From Paenirhodobacter populi (GTDB taxonomy: Bacteria > Pseudomonadota > Alphaproteobacteria > Rhodobacterales > Rhodobacteraceae), in assembly GCF_004022215.1 (NCBI RefSeq), contig NZ_SAUZ01000028.1:1-48626 (forward strand): 48,626 nt of DNA, read 5' to 3'. The position numbers and the translations under genes were made by a program. A model generated the notes under the pieces. The model did not search any database, had not been told where the DNA came from, and was given only the letters and a program-made list of their open reading frames with translations. Positions 26,014 through 34,542 of this stretch are shown in pieces. Each line of letters starts with the position of its first letter. Position 1 is the first letter of the stretch.

Positions 26014-26994
26014 TCAGAGCTGGTCGTCCGCTGCCTGCGCAGCGCGCGCGGGATCGGTGAAGTAGAGCGCCACGCGCTTCACCTCGGCCACCGGACCGAA
26101 GACGAGCGGCGTGCGTTCGTGCAGCTTCGTCGGCACCTCGTCGAGGATCGGGTTCACCCCATCCGTCGCGGCGCCGCCCGCCTGTTCGATCAGCATCGCG
26201 ATCGGCGCGCATTCGTAGAGGTGGCGCAGGCGGCCGCGCGCATAGCCCTCGCGGCCGTCGCCGGGATAGAGGAACACGCCGCCGCGATGCAGGATCCGGT
26301 AGGTTTCCGCAACCAGCGAGGCGACCCAGCGGGCATTGTAGTTCTTGCCGCGCGGACCGGTCTCGCCTGCCAGAAGATCGTCGATATAGGCCTTGACCGG
26401 CGCCGGCCAGTGCCGCGCGTTCGAGGCGTTGATGGCGAATTCCGCCTTGCCCGCGGGGATCTTGCCCAGATCGGCCAGACGCTCGAAGCGGCCGGTATCG
26501 GGGTCGAACACCCATTTGTGCACGCCGTCGCCGAAGGAGGCGATCAGCGCGAGCTGCGGCCCGTAGATAATGAAACCGCCGGCGATCTGTTCGCGGCCCT
26601 TGCGCAGGAAGCTCGCCTCCGGGGTCGCCGCGGCGGGGAAGACGGAAAAGATCGTGCCGATGGTCACGTTCACGTCGATGTTCGACGATCCGTCCAGCGG
26701 GTCGATCGCCAGCGCCAGATTGCCGCCGTCGAAGGTGATGTAGTCGTCATCCTCTTCGGATGCGTAATAGAGCACCGCCGAATCCTTCAGTGCATCCTTG
26801 AACGCCTCGTCCGCGATCACGTCGAGCGCCTTTTGTCCGTCGCCGCCGGCGTTCACCCCCTGGGCCGCCGAAAGATCTTCGGTGATTCCGTTGCGGGCGA
26901 TGATGCGTTGCAGCGTGGTCGCCGTGTCGGTCAGCCTTTGCATCAGATCGGCCAGCTCGGGCGAAAGCGTCAATCCGTCGAGATCAAGTGACAT
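26014..26994 (-). CDS. fbp: class 1 fructose-1,6-bisphosphatase
   Basis: 326 aa. It hydrolyses fructose 1,6-bisphosphate in gluconeogenesis and the Calvin cycle. Metal and substrate motifs are [32 protein letters not shown] and, near the C-terminus, [20 protein letters not shown]. The start at 26994 was chosen for the perfect GGAGG ribosome site seven bases upstream. In Rhodobacteraceae this type occurs both as housekeeping Fbp and as CbbF; the neighbouring rpe and gph suit either. Confidence 0.95.
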   Translation of the reverse strand: MSLDLDGLTLSPELADLMQRLTDTATTLQRIIARNGITEDLSAAQGVNAGGDGQKALDVIADEAFKDALKDSAVLYYASEEDDDYITFDGGNLALAIDPLDGSSNIDVNVTIGTIFSVFPAAATPEASFLRKGREQIAGGFIIYGPQLALIASFGDGVHKWVFDPDTGRFERLADLGKIPAGKAEFAINASNARHWPAPVKAYIDDLLAGETGPRGKNYNARWVASLVAETYRILHRGGVFLYPGDGREGYARGRLRHLYECAPIAMLIEQAGGAATDGVNPILDEVPTKLHERTPLVFGPVAEVKRVALYFTDPARAAQAADDQL

Positions 26995-27213
26995 TCCTAC
27001 CTCCGTCACGCGCCCCGCAGGGCCTTTCGGGTTGATTGCGCGATTCCCCGCGTTGTGGCAATGGAAAACGAACCGGCGGGCAGCAGGGTTGCGGTCCGGC
27101 GGGCGTTTCCGGCCCGATTCCGCCGCGCGGGCGACATGCGACGGAAACGCGGCGGCGCGGCGTAAAATCGCCTATACGCACAGGATGCGACAGGCAGAGA
27201 GACCGGGGAAGAG

Positions 27214-28404
27214 ATGATGAAACGGAAAACCGCAGCCCTGATCGGGGCGGTGGTCCTGGCGGCCCTCGGCTATTGGGGTTGGCAGACCTACGGCAGGTCC
27301 GACCGGACCGCGGCGCCGGCGACGGTGTCCGTTGCCCGCGGCTCTGTGTCGCAGACCGTTCTGGCCACCGGGCAGGTGGAGGCCAAGCAGCTTGTCAGCG
27401 TCGGCGGCCGGGTTTCGGGGCAGATCGAGACGCTGGCGGTCGTGCTCGGGCAGGATGTGAAGAAAGACGACCTGATCGTGCAGATCGATTCGAACGACCA
27501 GGAAAACGCCGTCGCGCAGGCCCGGGCCAATCTGGCGAATATCGCCGCGCAGATTTCCGCGACCACCGCCAATCTGTCGAAGGCGGAACTGGAATACGCC
27601 CGCCAGCAAAAGCTCGCCCGGTCGGATTACAGCTCGCAGCAGACGCTGGAAACCGCCGCCGCCGATGTCGAGGTCTACAAGGCCAATATCGCGGCGCTCG
27701 AGGCGCAGAAATCCAGCGCCGAGATCAATGTGAAAACCGCGCAGACCGCGCTGAGCCGCACCACGATCGTGGCGCCGATTTCCGGCACGGTGGTGGCGGT
27801 GAACGTGCAGCAGGGCCAGACGGTGAACGCCACGCAAAGCGCGCCGACGATGGTCAAGCTGGCCGATCTGGACACCGTCGTCATCAAGGCCGAGATTTCC
27901 GAGGCCGATGTGGTCAGCCTCCGCCCCGGCCAGCATGCGAGCTTCACCATCCTCGGCGCGCCGAACCGGCGTTTCTCCACCACCGTGCGCGAGGTGGAAC
28001 CCGCGCCCTCGGCGCTGAAGGACAGCGACACGATCTCGACCGACAGCGCGATCTATTACAATGCCATCCTCGAACTGCCGAATGAGGATCGCACCCTCCG
28101 GATCGGCATGACCACGCAGGTGACGATCACGCTGGCCGAGGCGAAGGACGTGCTGACCGTTCCCGCGGGCGCGCTGCGCCGCAAGGGGCGGGACTATTTC
28201 GTCACCGTCGTCGGGCCGATGGGCGGGTTGACCGAGCAGCAGGTCGAGGTCGGCCTGAACAACAAGGTCACCGCCGAGATCAAGGCCGGCCTGACCGAGG
28301 GGCAGCAGGTCGTCTCCGCCGGGCAGGGCGCGATGGGGCTGGGACCGGGCGCCGGACAGGCGGGATCGGCAAGCCGCCGCATCGGCCCGCCGATGGGGTT
28401 CTGA
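27214..28404 (+). CDS. macA: MacA-like periplasmic adaptor of an ABC efflux pump
   Basis: 396 aa. One N-terminal membrane anchor (TAALIGAVVLAALGYWGW) is followed by a lipoyl half (VSVGGRVSGQIETLAVVLGQ), a coiled-coil hairpin (about residues 90-185, rich in Ala, Gln, Lys), the second lipoyl half (TIVAPISGTVVAVNVQQGQT) and beta-barrel domains. This is the membrane-fusion protein architecture of MacA. It would join the MacB ATPase to an outer-membrane TolC. Its stop lies one base before the macB start. The ribosome site GGGGAAGAG precedes it; 27214 and 27217 are both ATG. Confidence 0.88.
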   Translation: MMKRKTAALIGAVVLAALGYWGWQTYGRSDRTAAPATVSVARGSVSQTVLATGQVEAKQLVSVGGRVSGQIETLAVVLGQDVKKDDLIVQIDSNDQENAVAQARANLANIAAQISATTANLSKAELEYARQQKLARSDYSSQQTLETAAADVEVYKANIAALEAQKSSAEINVKTAQTALSRTTIVAPISGTVVAVNVQQGQTVNATQSAPTMVKLADLDTVVIKAEISEADVVSLRPGQHASFTILGAPNRRFSTTVREVEPAPSALKDSDTISTDSAIYYNAILELPNEDRTLRIGMTTQVTITLAEAKDVLTVPAGALRRKGRDYFVTVVGPMGGLTEQQVEVGLNNKVTAEIKAGLTEGQQVVSAGQGAMGLGPGAGQAGSASRRIGPPMGF

Positions 28405-28405
28405 C

Positions 28406-30370
28406 ATGACCGGGCCCGACACGACCCAACCGCTGATCTCCATCCGCGACGTCACCCGCAGCTTTCAGGCGGGGGAGGAAACGATCACCGTCCTGCATGG
28501 CGTGTCGCTCGACATCCGCGCGGGCGAGATGGTGGCGATCATCGGCCAGTCGGGCTCGGGCAAATCGACGCTGATGAACATCCTCGGCTGTCTCGACCGG
28601 CCGACCTCGGGCACCTACCGCTTTGCCGGGCGCGACGTCGAGGCGCTGGACCCCGATCAGCTGGCCCAGCTCCGGCGCGAACATTTCGGCTTCATCTTCC
28701 AGCGCTATCAGTTGCTGGGCGATCTCGACGCGGTGGAAAACGTCGAGGTGCCGGCGGTCTATGCGGGCGAGGCCGGCCGGGCGCGGCGTCTGCGCGCCGA
28801 GGAGCTGCTGCAACAGCTTGGCCTTGGCGAAAGGCTGGACCACCGGCCGAGCGAGCTTTCCGGCGGTCAGCAGCAGCGCGTTTCCGTGGCCCGTGCGCTG
28901 ATGAACGGCGGCGAGGTAATCCTGGCGGACGAACCGACCGGCGCGCTTGATACCAAAAGCGGCGAGGACCTGATCGCGCTGCTGCTGGAACTGAACCGGC
29001 AGGGCCATACGATCATCGTCGTCACCCATGACCCGAAGGTCGCGGCCCATGCCCGCCGGGTGATCGAGATCCGCGACGGCGCCATCCTGTCGGACAAGAG
29101 CACCGGCCCCGCCGAACCCGCCCCCGTGGCCTCGGCCACCCCGCGCCGCCGGGCGACGCTGTCGGGCGCCGCCGCGGGGATCCGCCGCTTCACCGAGGCC
29201 TTCCATTCCGCGACCAAGGCGATGCTGGCGCACCGGCTGCGCAGCTTCCTGACGATGCTCGGGATCATCATCGGTATCGCCTCGGTCGTGCTGGTGGTGG
29301 CGCTTGGCAACGGCACGCAGCAGAAGGTGCTGGACAATATCTCGTCGCTCGGGACCAACACGATCACCGTGCGGGCGGGGTCGGGCTTCGGGCGGCGGGA
29401 CGCGAACCGGATCCAGACGCTGGTCCCCTCGGATGCCGAAGCGATCGCGGCGCAGGATTATGCCGTCGGCGCCTCGCCCGCGGTAAGCACGTCGAAGACC
29501 GTGGTCTCCGCCTCGAACAGCGCCAGCGTGTCGATCAACGGTGTCAGCGGCGATTATTTCGGCGTCCACAACTACGCCACGGTCTACGGCAGCACCTTTG
29601 ACGAAACGGATGTCGAGGGGCTGGCGCAGGTCGCCGTGCTGGACGAGGATACGCTGTCCACCTTCTTCCCAAGCGGCAATGCCATCGGGCAGGTGCTGAT
29701 GATCGGACAGGTGCCGGTGCGGGTGATCGGCGTGGTGCGGTCGAGCGGCGCGACCTTCGGGCCGTCCTCGCTGAACCTCTGGGTGCCCTATACCACCGCC
29801 ATGTCGCGCATCACCGGCCAGACCTACCTGAGCAGCATCGGCGTGCGCGTGGCCGACGACCACGACATGACCGAGGCGCAGGAGCGCATCACCGAACTGC
29901 TGACCCTGCGCCACGGCACGCAGGATTTCTGGTTGCAGAACAGCGACACGATCCGCTCGACCATCACCTCGACGACGCAGACGATGACCTGGCTGGTGGC
30001 GGCGATCGCGCTGATCTCGCTGGTCGTCGGCGGGATCGGGGTGATGAACATCATGCTGGTGTCGGTGACCGAGCGCACGCGCGAGATCGGCGTGCGGGTG
30101 GCTGTCGGCGCACGGCGCAGCGACATCGTCAGCCAGTTCCTGATCGAGGCGGTGCTGGTCTGCCTTGTCGGCGGTGTGCTGGGCATTCTCACGGCGGTCG
30201 GGGCGGGGGCGCTGATCTCCTCGCTGTCGGCGGATACGCGGCTGGCCTTTTCGCCGCTGGCGATCGCGCTGGCGTTCTTTTCCTCGACGCTGATCGGGAT
30301 CACTTTCGGTTTCCTGCCGGCGCGGTCGGCGGCGAAGCTCGACCCGGTGGTGGCGCTGAACCGGGAGTGA
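28406..30370 (+). CDS. macB: MacB-like ABC transporter, fused ATPase and permease
   Basis: 654 aa. The N-terminal ATPase has Walker A GQSGSGKST, signature LSGGQQQRV and Walker B ILADEPTGALD. The permease half starts with a transmembrane helix (about residues 275-300: LTMLGIIIGIASVVLVVAL), then a large periplasmic MacB-type domain, and three C-terminal helices (AIALISLVVGGIGVMNIML, VCLVGGVLGILTAVGAGAL and ALAFFSSTLIGITFGFLPA). This is the full MacB plan, a mechanotransmitting efflux pump for macrolides, peptides or toxins. The substrate is unknown. It is translated directly after macA. Confidence 0.93.
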   Translation: MTGPDTTQPLISIRDVTRSFQAGEETITVLHGVSLDIRAGEMVAIIGQSGSGKSTLMNILGCLDRPTSGTYRFAGRDVEALDPDQLAQLRREHFGFIFQRYQLLGDLDAVENVEVPAVYAGEAGRARRLRAEELLQQLGLGERLDHRPSELSGGQQQRVSVARALMNGGEVILADEPTGALDTKSGEDLIALLLELNRQGHTIIVVTHDPKVAAHARRVIEIRDGAILSDKSTGPAEPAPVASATPRRRATLSGAAAGIRRFTEAFHSATKAMLAHRLRSFLTMLGIIIGIASVVLVVALGNGTQQKVLDNISSLGTNTITVRAGSGFGRRDANRIQTLVPSDAEAIAAQDYAVGASPAVSTSKTVVSASNSASVSINGVSGDYFGVHNYATVYGSTFDETDVEGLAQVAVLDEDTLSTFFPSGNAIGQVLMIGQVPVRVIGVVRSSGATFGPSSLNLWVPYTTAMSRITGQTYLSSIGVRVADDHDMTEAQERITELLTLRHGTQDFWLQNSDTIRSTITSTTQTMTWLVAAIALISLVVGGIGVMNIMLVSVTERTREIGVRVAVGARRSDIVSQFLIEAVLVCLVGGVLGILTAVGAGALISSLSADTRLAFSPLAIALAFFSSTLIGITFGFLPARSAAKLDPVVALNRE

Positions 30371-30407
30371 CCTCGGGTTCAGGGTTGGGTCCATGCGGAG
30401 AGGGCGC

Positions 30408-30475
30408 AGGGGGCCAGCCCCCTCTTTGCGCTGACGCGCAAATTCACCCCCGGGATATTTATGGAAACACGAAGA
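30408..30475 (+). repeat. Two-hairpin CCCGGGATATTT repeat, copy 7 (subtype II)
   Basis: Hairpin A AGGGGGCCAGCCCCCT, hairpin B TTTGCGC/GCGCAAA with a TGAC loop, tail CACCCCCGGGATATTTATGG then AAACACGAAGAGGGG. It lies between macB and eutB. Confidence 0.88.
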
Positions 30476-30544
30476 GGGGATGAGCGGCGGCTTTGGAAGC
30501 GTTCTCCCTGCCTGATTTTCGGGCATCCGTCGCGGAACCGGGCG

Positions 30545-30602
30545 GCGCTTCGGGATTTATCCCGAAACCGGGTGGTGGCGGTCGGCGGGATCAGCGAAAA
30601 TC
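30545..30602 (+). promoter_or_regulatory. Two hairpins upstream of eutB
   Basis: TTCGGGA/TCCCGAA (loop TTTA, about 30549-30566) and GCGGGAT/ATCCCGC (loop about 8, about 30584-30604) lie 30-80 bases before the eutB start. They do not match the cobalamin riboswitch consensus. They could form a leader control element; this is weakly supported. Confidence 0.3.
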
Positions 30603-30627
30603 CCGCTGAAACCGGAGCAGGTGGGAT

Positions 30628-32019
30628 ATGTCGGTCTATTCTCATGTCGTGGCGGGGCAGCGTCATGTGTTCGCGAGCCTCGCCGATCTTCTGGCGAAGG
30701 CGAGCCCGGAACGGTCGGGCGACCAGCTTGCCGGGCTTGCCGCAGCCGATGCCGAGGAACGGGTCGCCGCGCAGATGGCGCTGGCCGACCTGCCGCTGTC
30801 GGTCTTTCTGCAGGAAGCCATCGTGCCCTATGAGATCGACGAGGTGACGCGGCTGATCCTCGACACCCATGACGCGCGCGCCTTCGCGCCCGTCGCGCAT
30901 CTGACGGTGGGCGGGTTCCGCGACTGGCTGCTGTCGGATCTGGCGACGGCGGAAACGCTGGCGGCGCTGGCCCCGGGCCTGACGCCCGAGATGGTGGCCG
31001 CGGTATCCAAGATCTGCCGCAATCAGGACCTGATCCTGATCGCCTCAAAGGCCCGCGTGGTGACGCGGTTCCGCAATACGATCGGGCTGGCGGGGCGGCT
31101 GTCGACGCGGTTGCAGCCGAACCATCCGACCGACGATCCGGCGGGGATCGCGGCCTCGATCCTCGACGGGCTGATGTATGGCAATGGCGATGCGGTGATC
31201 GGCATCAATCCCGCGACCGACAGCATTCCCGGCGCGGAAACCCTGCTGCACATGCTGGACGAGGTGATCCGCCGCTATGACATCCCGACCCAGTCCTGCG
31301 TGCTGACCCATGTGACGAACACCATCGCGCTGGTCGAACGCGGCGCGCCGGTCGATCTGGTGTTTCAGTCGATCGCCGGGACCGAGGCGGCGAACCGATC
31401 CTTCGGCGTCGATCTGAAGCTTTTGGACGAGGGCAGGGAGGCGGGGCTGTCGCTTGGCCGCGGCACGGTGGGCGACAATGTGATGTATTGCGAGACGGGG
31501 CAGGGTTCGGCCCTGTCCGCGAATGCGCACCACGGCTGCGATCAGCAGACATTGGAGGCCCGCGCCTATGCCGTCGCGCGGCATCTGAAACCGCTGCTGG
31601 TCAATACCGTGGTCGGCTTCATCGGACCGGAATATCTGTATGACGGCAAGCAGATCATCCGCGCGGGGCTTGAGGATCATTTCTGCGGCAAGCTGCTGGG
31701 TGTGCCGATGGGCTGCGACATCTGCTACACCAACCACGCCGAGGCCGATCAGAACGACATGGATGATCTGCTAACGCTGCTGGGTGTCGCGGGGATCAAT
31801 TTCATCATGGGCATTCCGGGGTCGGATGACGTGATGCTGAACTATCAGACCACCTCGTTCCATGATGCTCTCTATTTGCGAAAGGTGCTGGGCCGCCGCC
31901 CGGCGCCCGAATTCGAGGACTGGCTGACCCGCATCGGCATTTTCGAGGGCGCCGGGTTGCTGGCCGAGGGCGTGCCCTCTGCCTTCCGCAAGGCGATCGA
32001 AGGGGGGGCCGCGGCATGA
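30628..32019 (+). CDS. eutB: ethanolamine ammonia-lyase large subunit
   Basis: 463 aa, normal length. With EutC it converts ethanolamine to acetaldehyde and ammonia using adenosylcobalamin. The TIM-barrel motifs [52 protein letters not shown] (in pieces), FIGPEYL and [18 protein letters not shown] are diagnostic. AGGTGGG precedes the start. No microcompartment shell, reactivase (eutA) or permease gene is adjacent, so this is the simple two-gene form seen in many alphaproteobacteria. Its cofactor pathway is represented by cobA/cobQ at the left of the window. Confidence 0.96.
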   Translation: MSVYSHVVAGQRHVFASLADLLAKASPERSGDQLAGLAAADAEERVAAQMALADLPLSVFLQEAIVPYEIDEVTRLILDTHDARAFAPVAHLTVGGFRDWLLSDLATAETLAALAPGLTPEMVAAVSKICRNQDLILIASKARVVTRFRNTIGLAGRLSTRLQPNHPTDDPAGIAASILDGLMYGNGDAVIGINPATDSIPGAETLLHMLDEVIRRYDIPTQSCVLTHVTNTIALVERGAPVDLVFQSIAGTEAANRSFGVDLKLLDEGREAGLSLGRGTVGDNVMYCETGQGSALSANAHHGCDQQTLEARAYAVARHLKPLLVNTVVGFIGPEYLYDGKQIIRAGLEDHFCGKLLGVPMGCDICYTNHAEADQNDMDDLLTLLGVAGINFIMGIPGSDDVMLNYQTTSFHDALYLRKVLGRRPAPEFEDWLTRIGIFEGAGLLAEGVPSAFRKAIEGGAAA

Positions 32020-32810
32020 GCGATCCCCTGACGCCGAACGGCTGGCAACGGCTGCGCGCGCTGACGCCCGCCCGGATCGCGCTTGGCCGCGCCGGGGTGA
32101 GCCTGCCCACCGCGCCGCATCTGGAATTCCAGCTCTCGCATGCGCGGGCGCGCAAGGCGGTGCATCACCCGCTGGACGTGGAGGCGCTGGAACGGGGGAT
32201 CGCGGGGCTGGGGCTGGAAAGCATCGTGCTGGATTCCGCGGCGCCGACGCGGGCGGTCTATCTGCAACGCCCGGATCTGGGGCGCAAGCTGTCCGAGGCA
32301 TCGCGCCAGCGGCTGGCTGCGCGGGGCGCGCCGGTGCCCTGCGACGTGGCCTTCGTCGTCGCCGACGGGCTTTCGGCTCTGGCGATTGAGGCGAATGCGG
32401 TGGGCTTCCTCGGCACGGTGGTGCCGATGCTGCGGGCCTCGGGCTGGACGGTCGGGCCGGTGCCGGTGGTGACGCAGGCGCGGGTGGCGATCGGGGACGA
32501 GATCGGCGCGGCGCTGGCGGCCTCGCTGGTCGTGGTGCTGATCGGCGAAAGGCCGGGGCTGTCCTCGCCCGACAGCATGGGGCTTTACCTGACATGGGCG
32601 CCGAAGCCCGGCCTGACGGACGAGGCGCGCAACTGCATCTCCAACGTCCGCGCGGCGGGCCTGTCCTACGCGGCTGCGGCGCACAAGCTGATGTTCCTGA
32701 TGAACGAGGCGCGCCGGCGCAGGCTGACCGGCGTCGCCCTGAAGGACGAGGCCGAGACGCTGGCCGGCCCCGATACCGCGCCGCACCGGAATTTCCTTCT
32801 GGGGGACTGA
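32016..32810 (+). CDS. eutC: ethanolamine ammonia-lyase small subunit
   Basis: 264 aa. EutC supplies the base-off cobalamin-binding Rossmann-like domain of the lyase. Typical stretches are [57 protein letters not shown] (in pieces), [20 protein letters not shown] and [20 protein letters not shown]. The start overlaps the eutB stop by four bases (ATGA), ensuring coupled synthesis of the two subunits. No clear terminator follows. Confidence 0.95.
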   Translation: MSDPLTPNGWQRLRALTPARIALGRAGVSLPTAPHLEFQLSHARARKAVHHPLDVEALERGIAGLGLESIVLDSAAPTRAVYLQRPDLGRKLSEASRQRLAARGAPVPCDVAFVVADGLSALAIEANAVGFLGTVVPMLRASGWTVGPVPVVTQARVAIGDEIGAALAASLVVVLIGERPGLSSPDSMGLYLTWAPKPGLTDEARNCISNVRAAGLSYAAAAHKLMFLMNEARRRRLTGVALKDEAETLAGPDTAPHRNFLLGD

Positions 32811-32992
32811 TCGGGGCGCAGTTGCCGCCGAGGGGCACCGGCCCTGACCCGTCCCGATGCGGTTGACGGGATCATGGGCGGGCGGGCGGCGCATCTGAAT
32901 CACCCCGCCCGGAAACGGATATGCCCGGAAGATGGGCTCTGCGCTCAGGGGATGGGAATCGGCCGGATTATCCCCATCGGAACGCCGCAGGG

Positions 32993-33006
32993 ATGACCTG
33001 CATCAA
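32993..33006. promoter_or_regulatory. FNR-type box with downstream -10
   Basis: ATGAC-CTGC-ATCAA is one base off the TTGAC/ATCAA form of rhodobacterial FNR sites. Its centre (32999.5) is about 41 bases upstream of the start predicted from a TATTAT/CATATT -10 at 33025-33032, the class II spacing. No protein gene follows on the plus strand before the tRNA. Confidence 0.45.
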
Positions 33007-33069
33007 AGACATGCAGATCAGACTCATATTATGATCTTTTCATTCAGTGGTGGAATTTCAGTATGAGTT

Positions 33070-33103
33070 GGCAGCCGCCCGAGGTGAGTGGCGGGCGGCT
33101 GCC
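33070..33103. other. Strong inverted repeat in the eutC-tRNA gap
   Basis: GGCAGCCGCCC and GGGCGGCTGCC pair over 12 bases. It starts about 30 bases beyond the start predicted from the FNR-type promoter, so it could end a very short RNA. No T-run follows. Nothing else was recognised between 32811 and 33300. Confidence 0.4.
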
Positions 33104-33299
33104 GTTTCCGGGGAGGCGCGACTCTTCCATCGGATCGGCGCGGGCTTTGCCGCCTGCACCCATCCGCGGTTTGCGGGGAAATGGTCCCGATGCGATCCCT
33201 GATCCGGTTGCCCGGGATTTTCATGCAGAAGAACAGATATCGGAATCACATCGCCCAACCGGCGATCAATCCCTTGAAATCAAAAATGGAATTTTGTTT

Positions 33300-33373
33300 T
33301 GGCTGCCCCCCATGGATTCGAACCATAGTTTCCTGAGTCAGAGTCAGGCGTCCTGCCGCTAGACGAGGGGGCA
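33300..33373 (-). tRNA. tRNA-Gln (anticodon CUG)
   Basis: On the minus strand the acceptor stem TGCCCCC pairs with GGGGGCA and the D arm reads CGTCTAGCGGCAGGACG. The anticodon arm CCTGA-CTCTGAC-TCAGG gives anticodon CTG, and the T arm holds GGTTCGAATCC. The sequence ends GCCA, so CCA is encoded. The cloverleaf is complete. It reads codon CAG. Confidence 0.96.
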
Positions 33374-33652
33374 TCCGTTGCGCAGCGGGCAAGGCCCGCA
33401 TCCGCGATGTGTGGCGGGTGTTACCCCAGCGAAGAACGGAGGTCAAGGGCACCAGAGGTGCCGAAAGCGACTTTTCGATCCGCCGCAAAGCGCCGCGAAA
33501 GGAACGGGCGCAGGTTGCGCCGGGGCGACGGGCGCCTGCCGTGGATATGCGCCACGATTCCCGCATCCCCATGCGAAATTCCGATCCGATCGCGGATCGC
33601 GCGCCGCGAAATGCCGGGATGGCGTCAGTCCCGGGCTCTGCCGGAGGCGCGA

Positions 33653-34393
33653 TCAGGTCTTGCCGACCGGGCCATAGATCCCGCTCATCACCGCGTCGTA
33701 GTGCTGCGCGATCACCTCGGAACAGTCGCAGCAGCGCTTTTGCAGGCCCTCGGTGTCGCGCAGCACGATCCGCCCGCGCTGCGTTGCGATCAGGCCCTCG
33801 GCCCGCATCGCGCCGACGACGCGGGTGACGAAGGTGCGCCCGACGCCCAGAATCGCGGCAAGCTGTTCTTGCGTCATCGCGATGTCGGGCGCCCCGGTGC
33901 GGCTCGATTCCGCCAGCAGCCAGCGCGCGCAGCGTTGCGTGATGGTGTGGCGGGCGTTGCAAGCGGAATTCTGCAAAAGCTGCGCCACCAGGCAATCGGA
34001 ATAGCGCGACAGCCAGTGGCGCAGCGCGAGCGATTCCATCTTGGCATCCTCGAGCTGCTCGATCCGGATCATCAGGAACCAGCCGGGCGCGCGCACCTCG
34101 GCGGTGGCATAGGCGGGGACCCGGCCGTTCGAGACGATGCCCCCGATCGCCCCCTCGCGCCCGATACAGGCGACCTCGACCGGGTTGCCGCCATCCTCGG
34201 CCGCGACGCGAAAGCCGCCGCAGGCCGCGCCGCAGGGGAACCACGTGTGCTGAACGTCGTCGCCGCTTTTCTGCAACGTATCACCGGGTTGCATCTGCCG
34301 CGCGACAAGATGCCGTGCCAGACGCTGCCTGTCTTCGGGCACAAGCCGCCCCAAAAGCAGGTTGTCCCCGATCAGGTCCGAAGATGCGGCCAT
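33653..34393 (-). CDS. Crp/Fnr-family transcriptional regulator
   Basis: 246 aa. A cyclic-nucleotide-binding-like beta-roll (GDTLQKSGDDVQHTWFPCGA, VACIGREGAIGG), a dimer helix, and a C-terminal winged helix (MTQEQLAAILGVGRTFVTRV, then GAMRAEGLIATQRGRIVLRD). In the recognition helix the Glu of CRP and FNR is not present (VGRTFVTR), so its DNA site should differ from TTGAT-type boxes. It is cysteine-rich, including FPCGAACGG and a C-terminal RCCDC, but not in the FNR iron-sulfur arrangement. GGAAGG precedes the start. It diverges from the phytochrome kinase gene 149 bases away. Confidence 0.87.
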   Translation of the reverse strand: MAASSDLIGDNLLLGRLVPEDRQRLARHLVARQMQPGDTLQKSGDDVQHTWFPCGAACGGFRVAAEDGGNPVEVACIGREGAIGGIVSNGRVPAYATAEVRAPGWFLMIRIEQLEDAKMESLALRHWLSRYSDCLVAQLLQNSACNARHTITQRCARWLLAESSRTGAPDIAMTQEQLAAILGVGRTFVTRVVGAMRAEGLIATQRGRIVLRDTEGLQKRCCDCSEVIAQHYDAVMSGIYGPVGKT

Positions 34394-34542
34394 TGCGCCT
34401 TCCTTTCGTAGGAATTAATTCGTCGCCTGTGTGCAGAAGTGGACAGAAGACCCTCAAGGGGTATGTTACTCGTGAACACAGAGCCCAAGCAGTGCCCTTT
34501 CAACTTCAGGATGATCCGCCGGCATGATGTCTATTTCGCACG

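Noticed and set aside
25252-26994. Calvin-cycle (cbb) operon
   Set aside because: fbp, rpe and gph are present, but RuBisCO, phosphoribulokinase and cbbR are not in the window, so autotrophy cannot be claimed.
33374-33652. Additional tRNA or small gene between tRNA-Gln and the Crp/Fnr gene
   Set aside because: No second cloverleaf, no reading frame with family motifs, and no promoter-terminator pair was found.
34394-34542. PpsR-like TGT-N12-ACA site between the Crp/Fnr and phytochrome genes
   Set aside because: The visible TGT and ACA are separated by 10 bases, not 12, and no second site is present.
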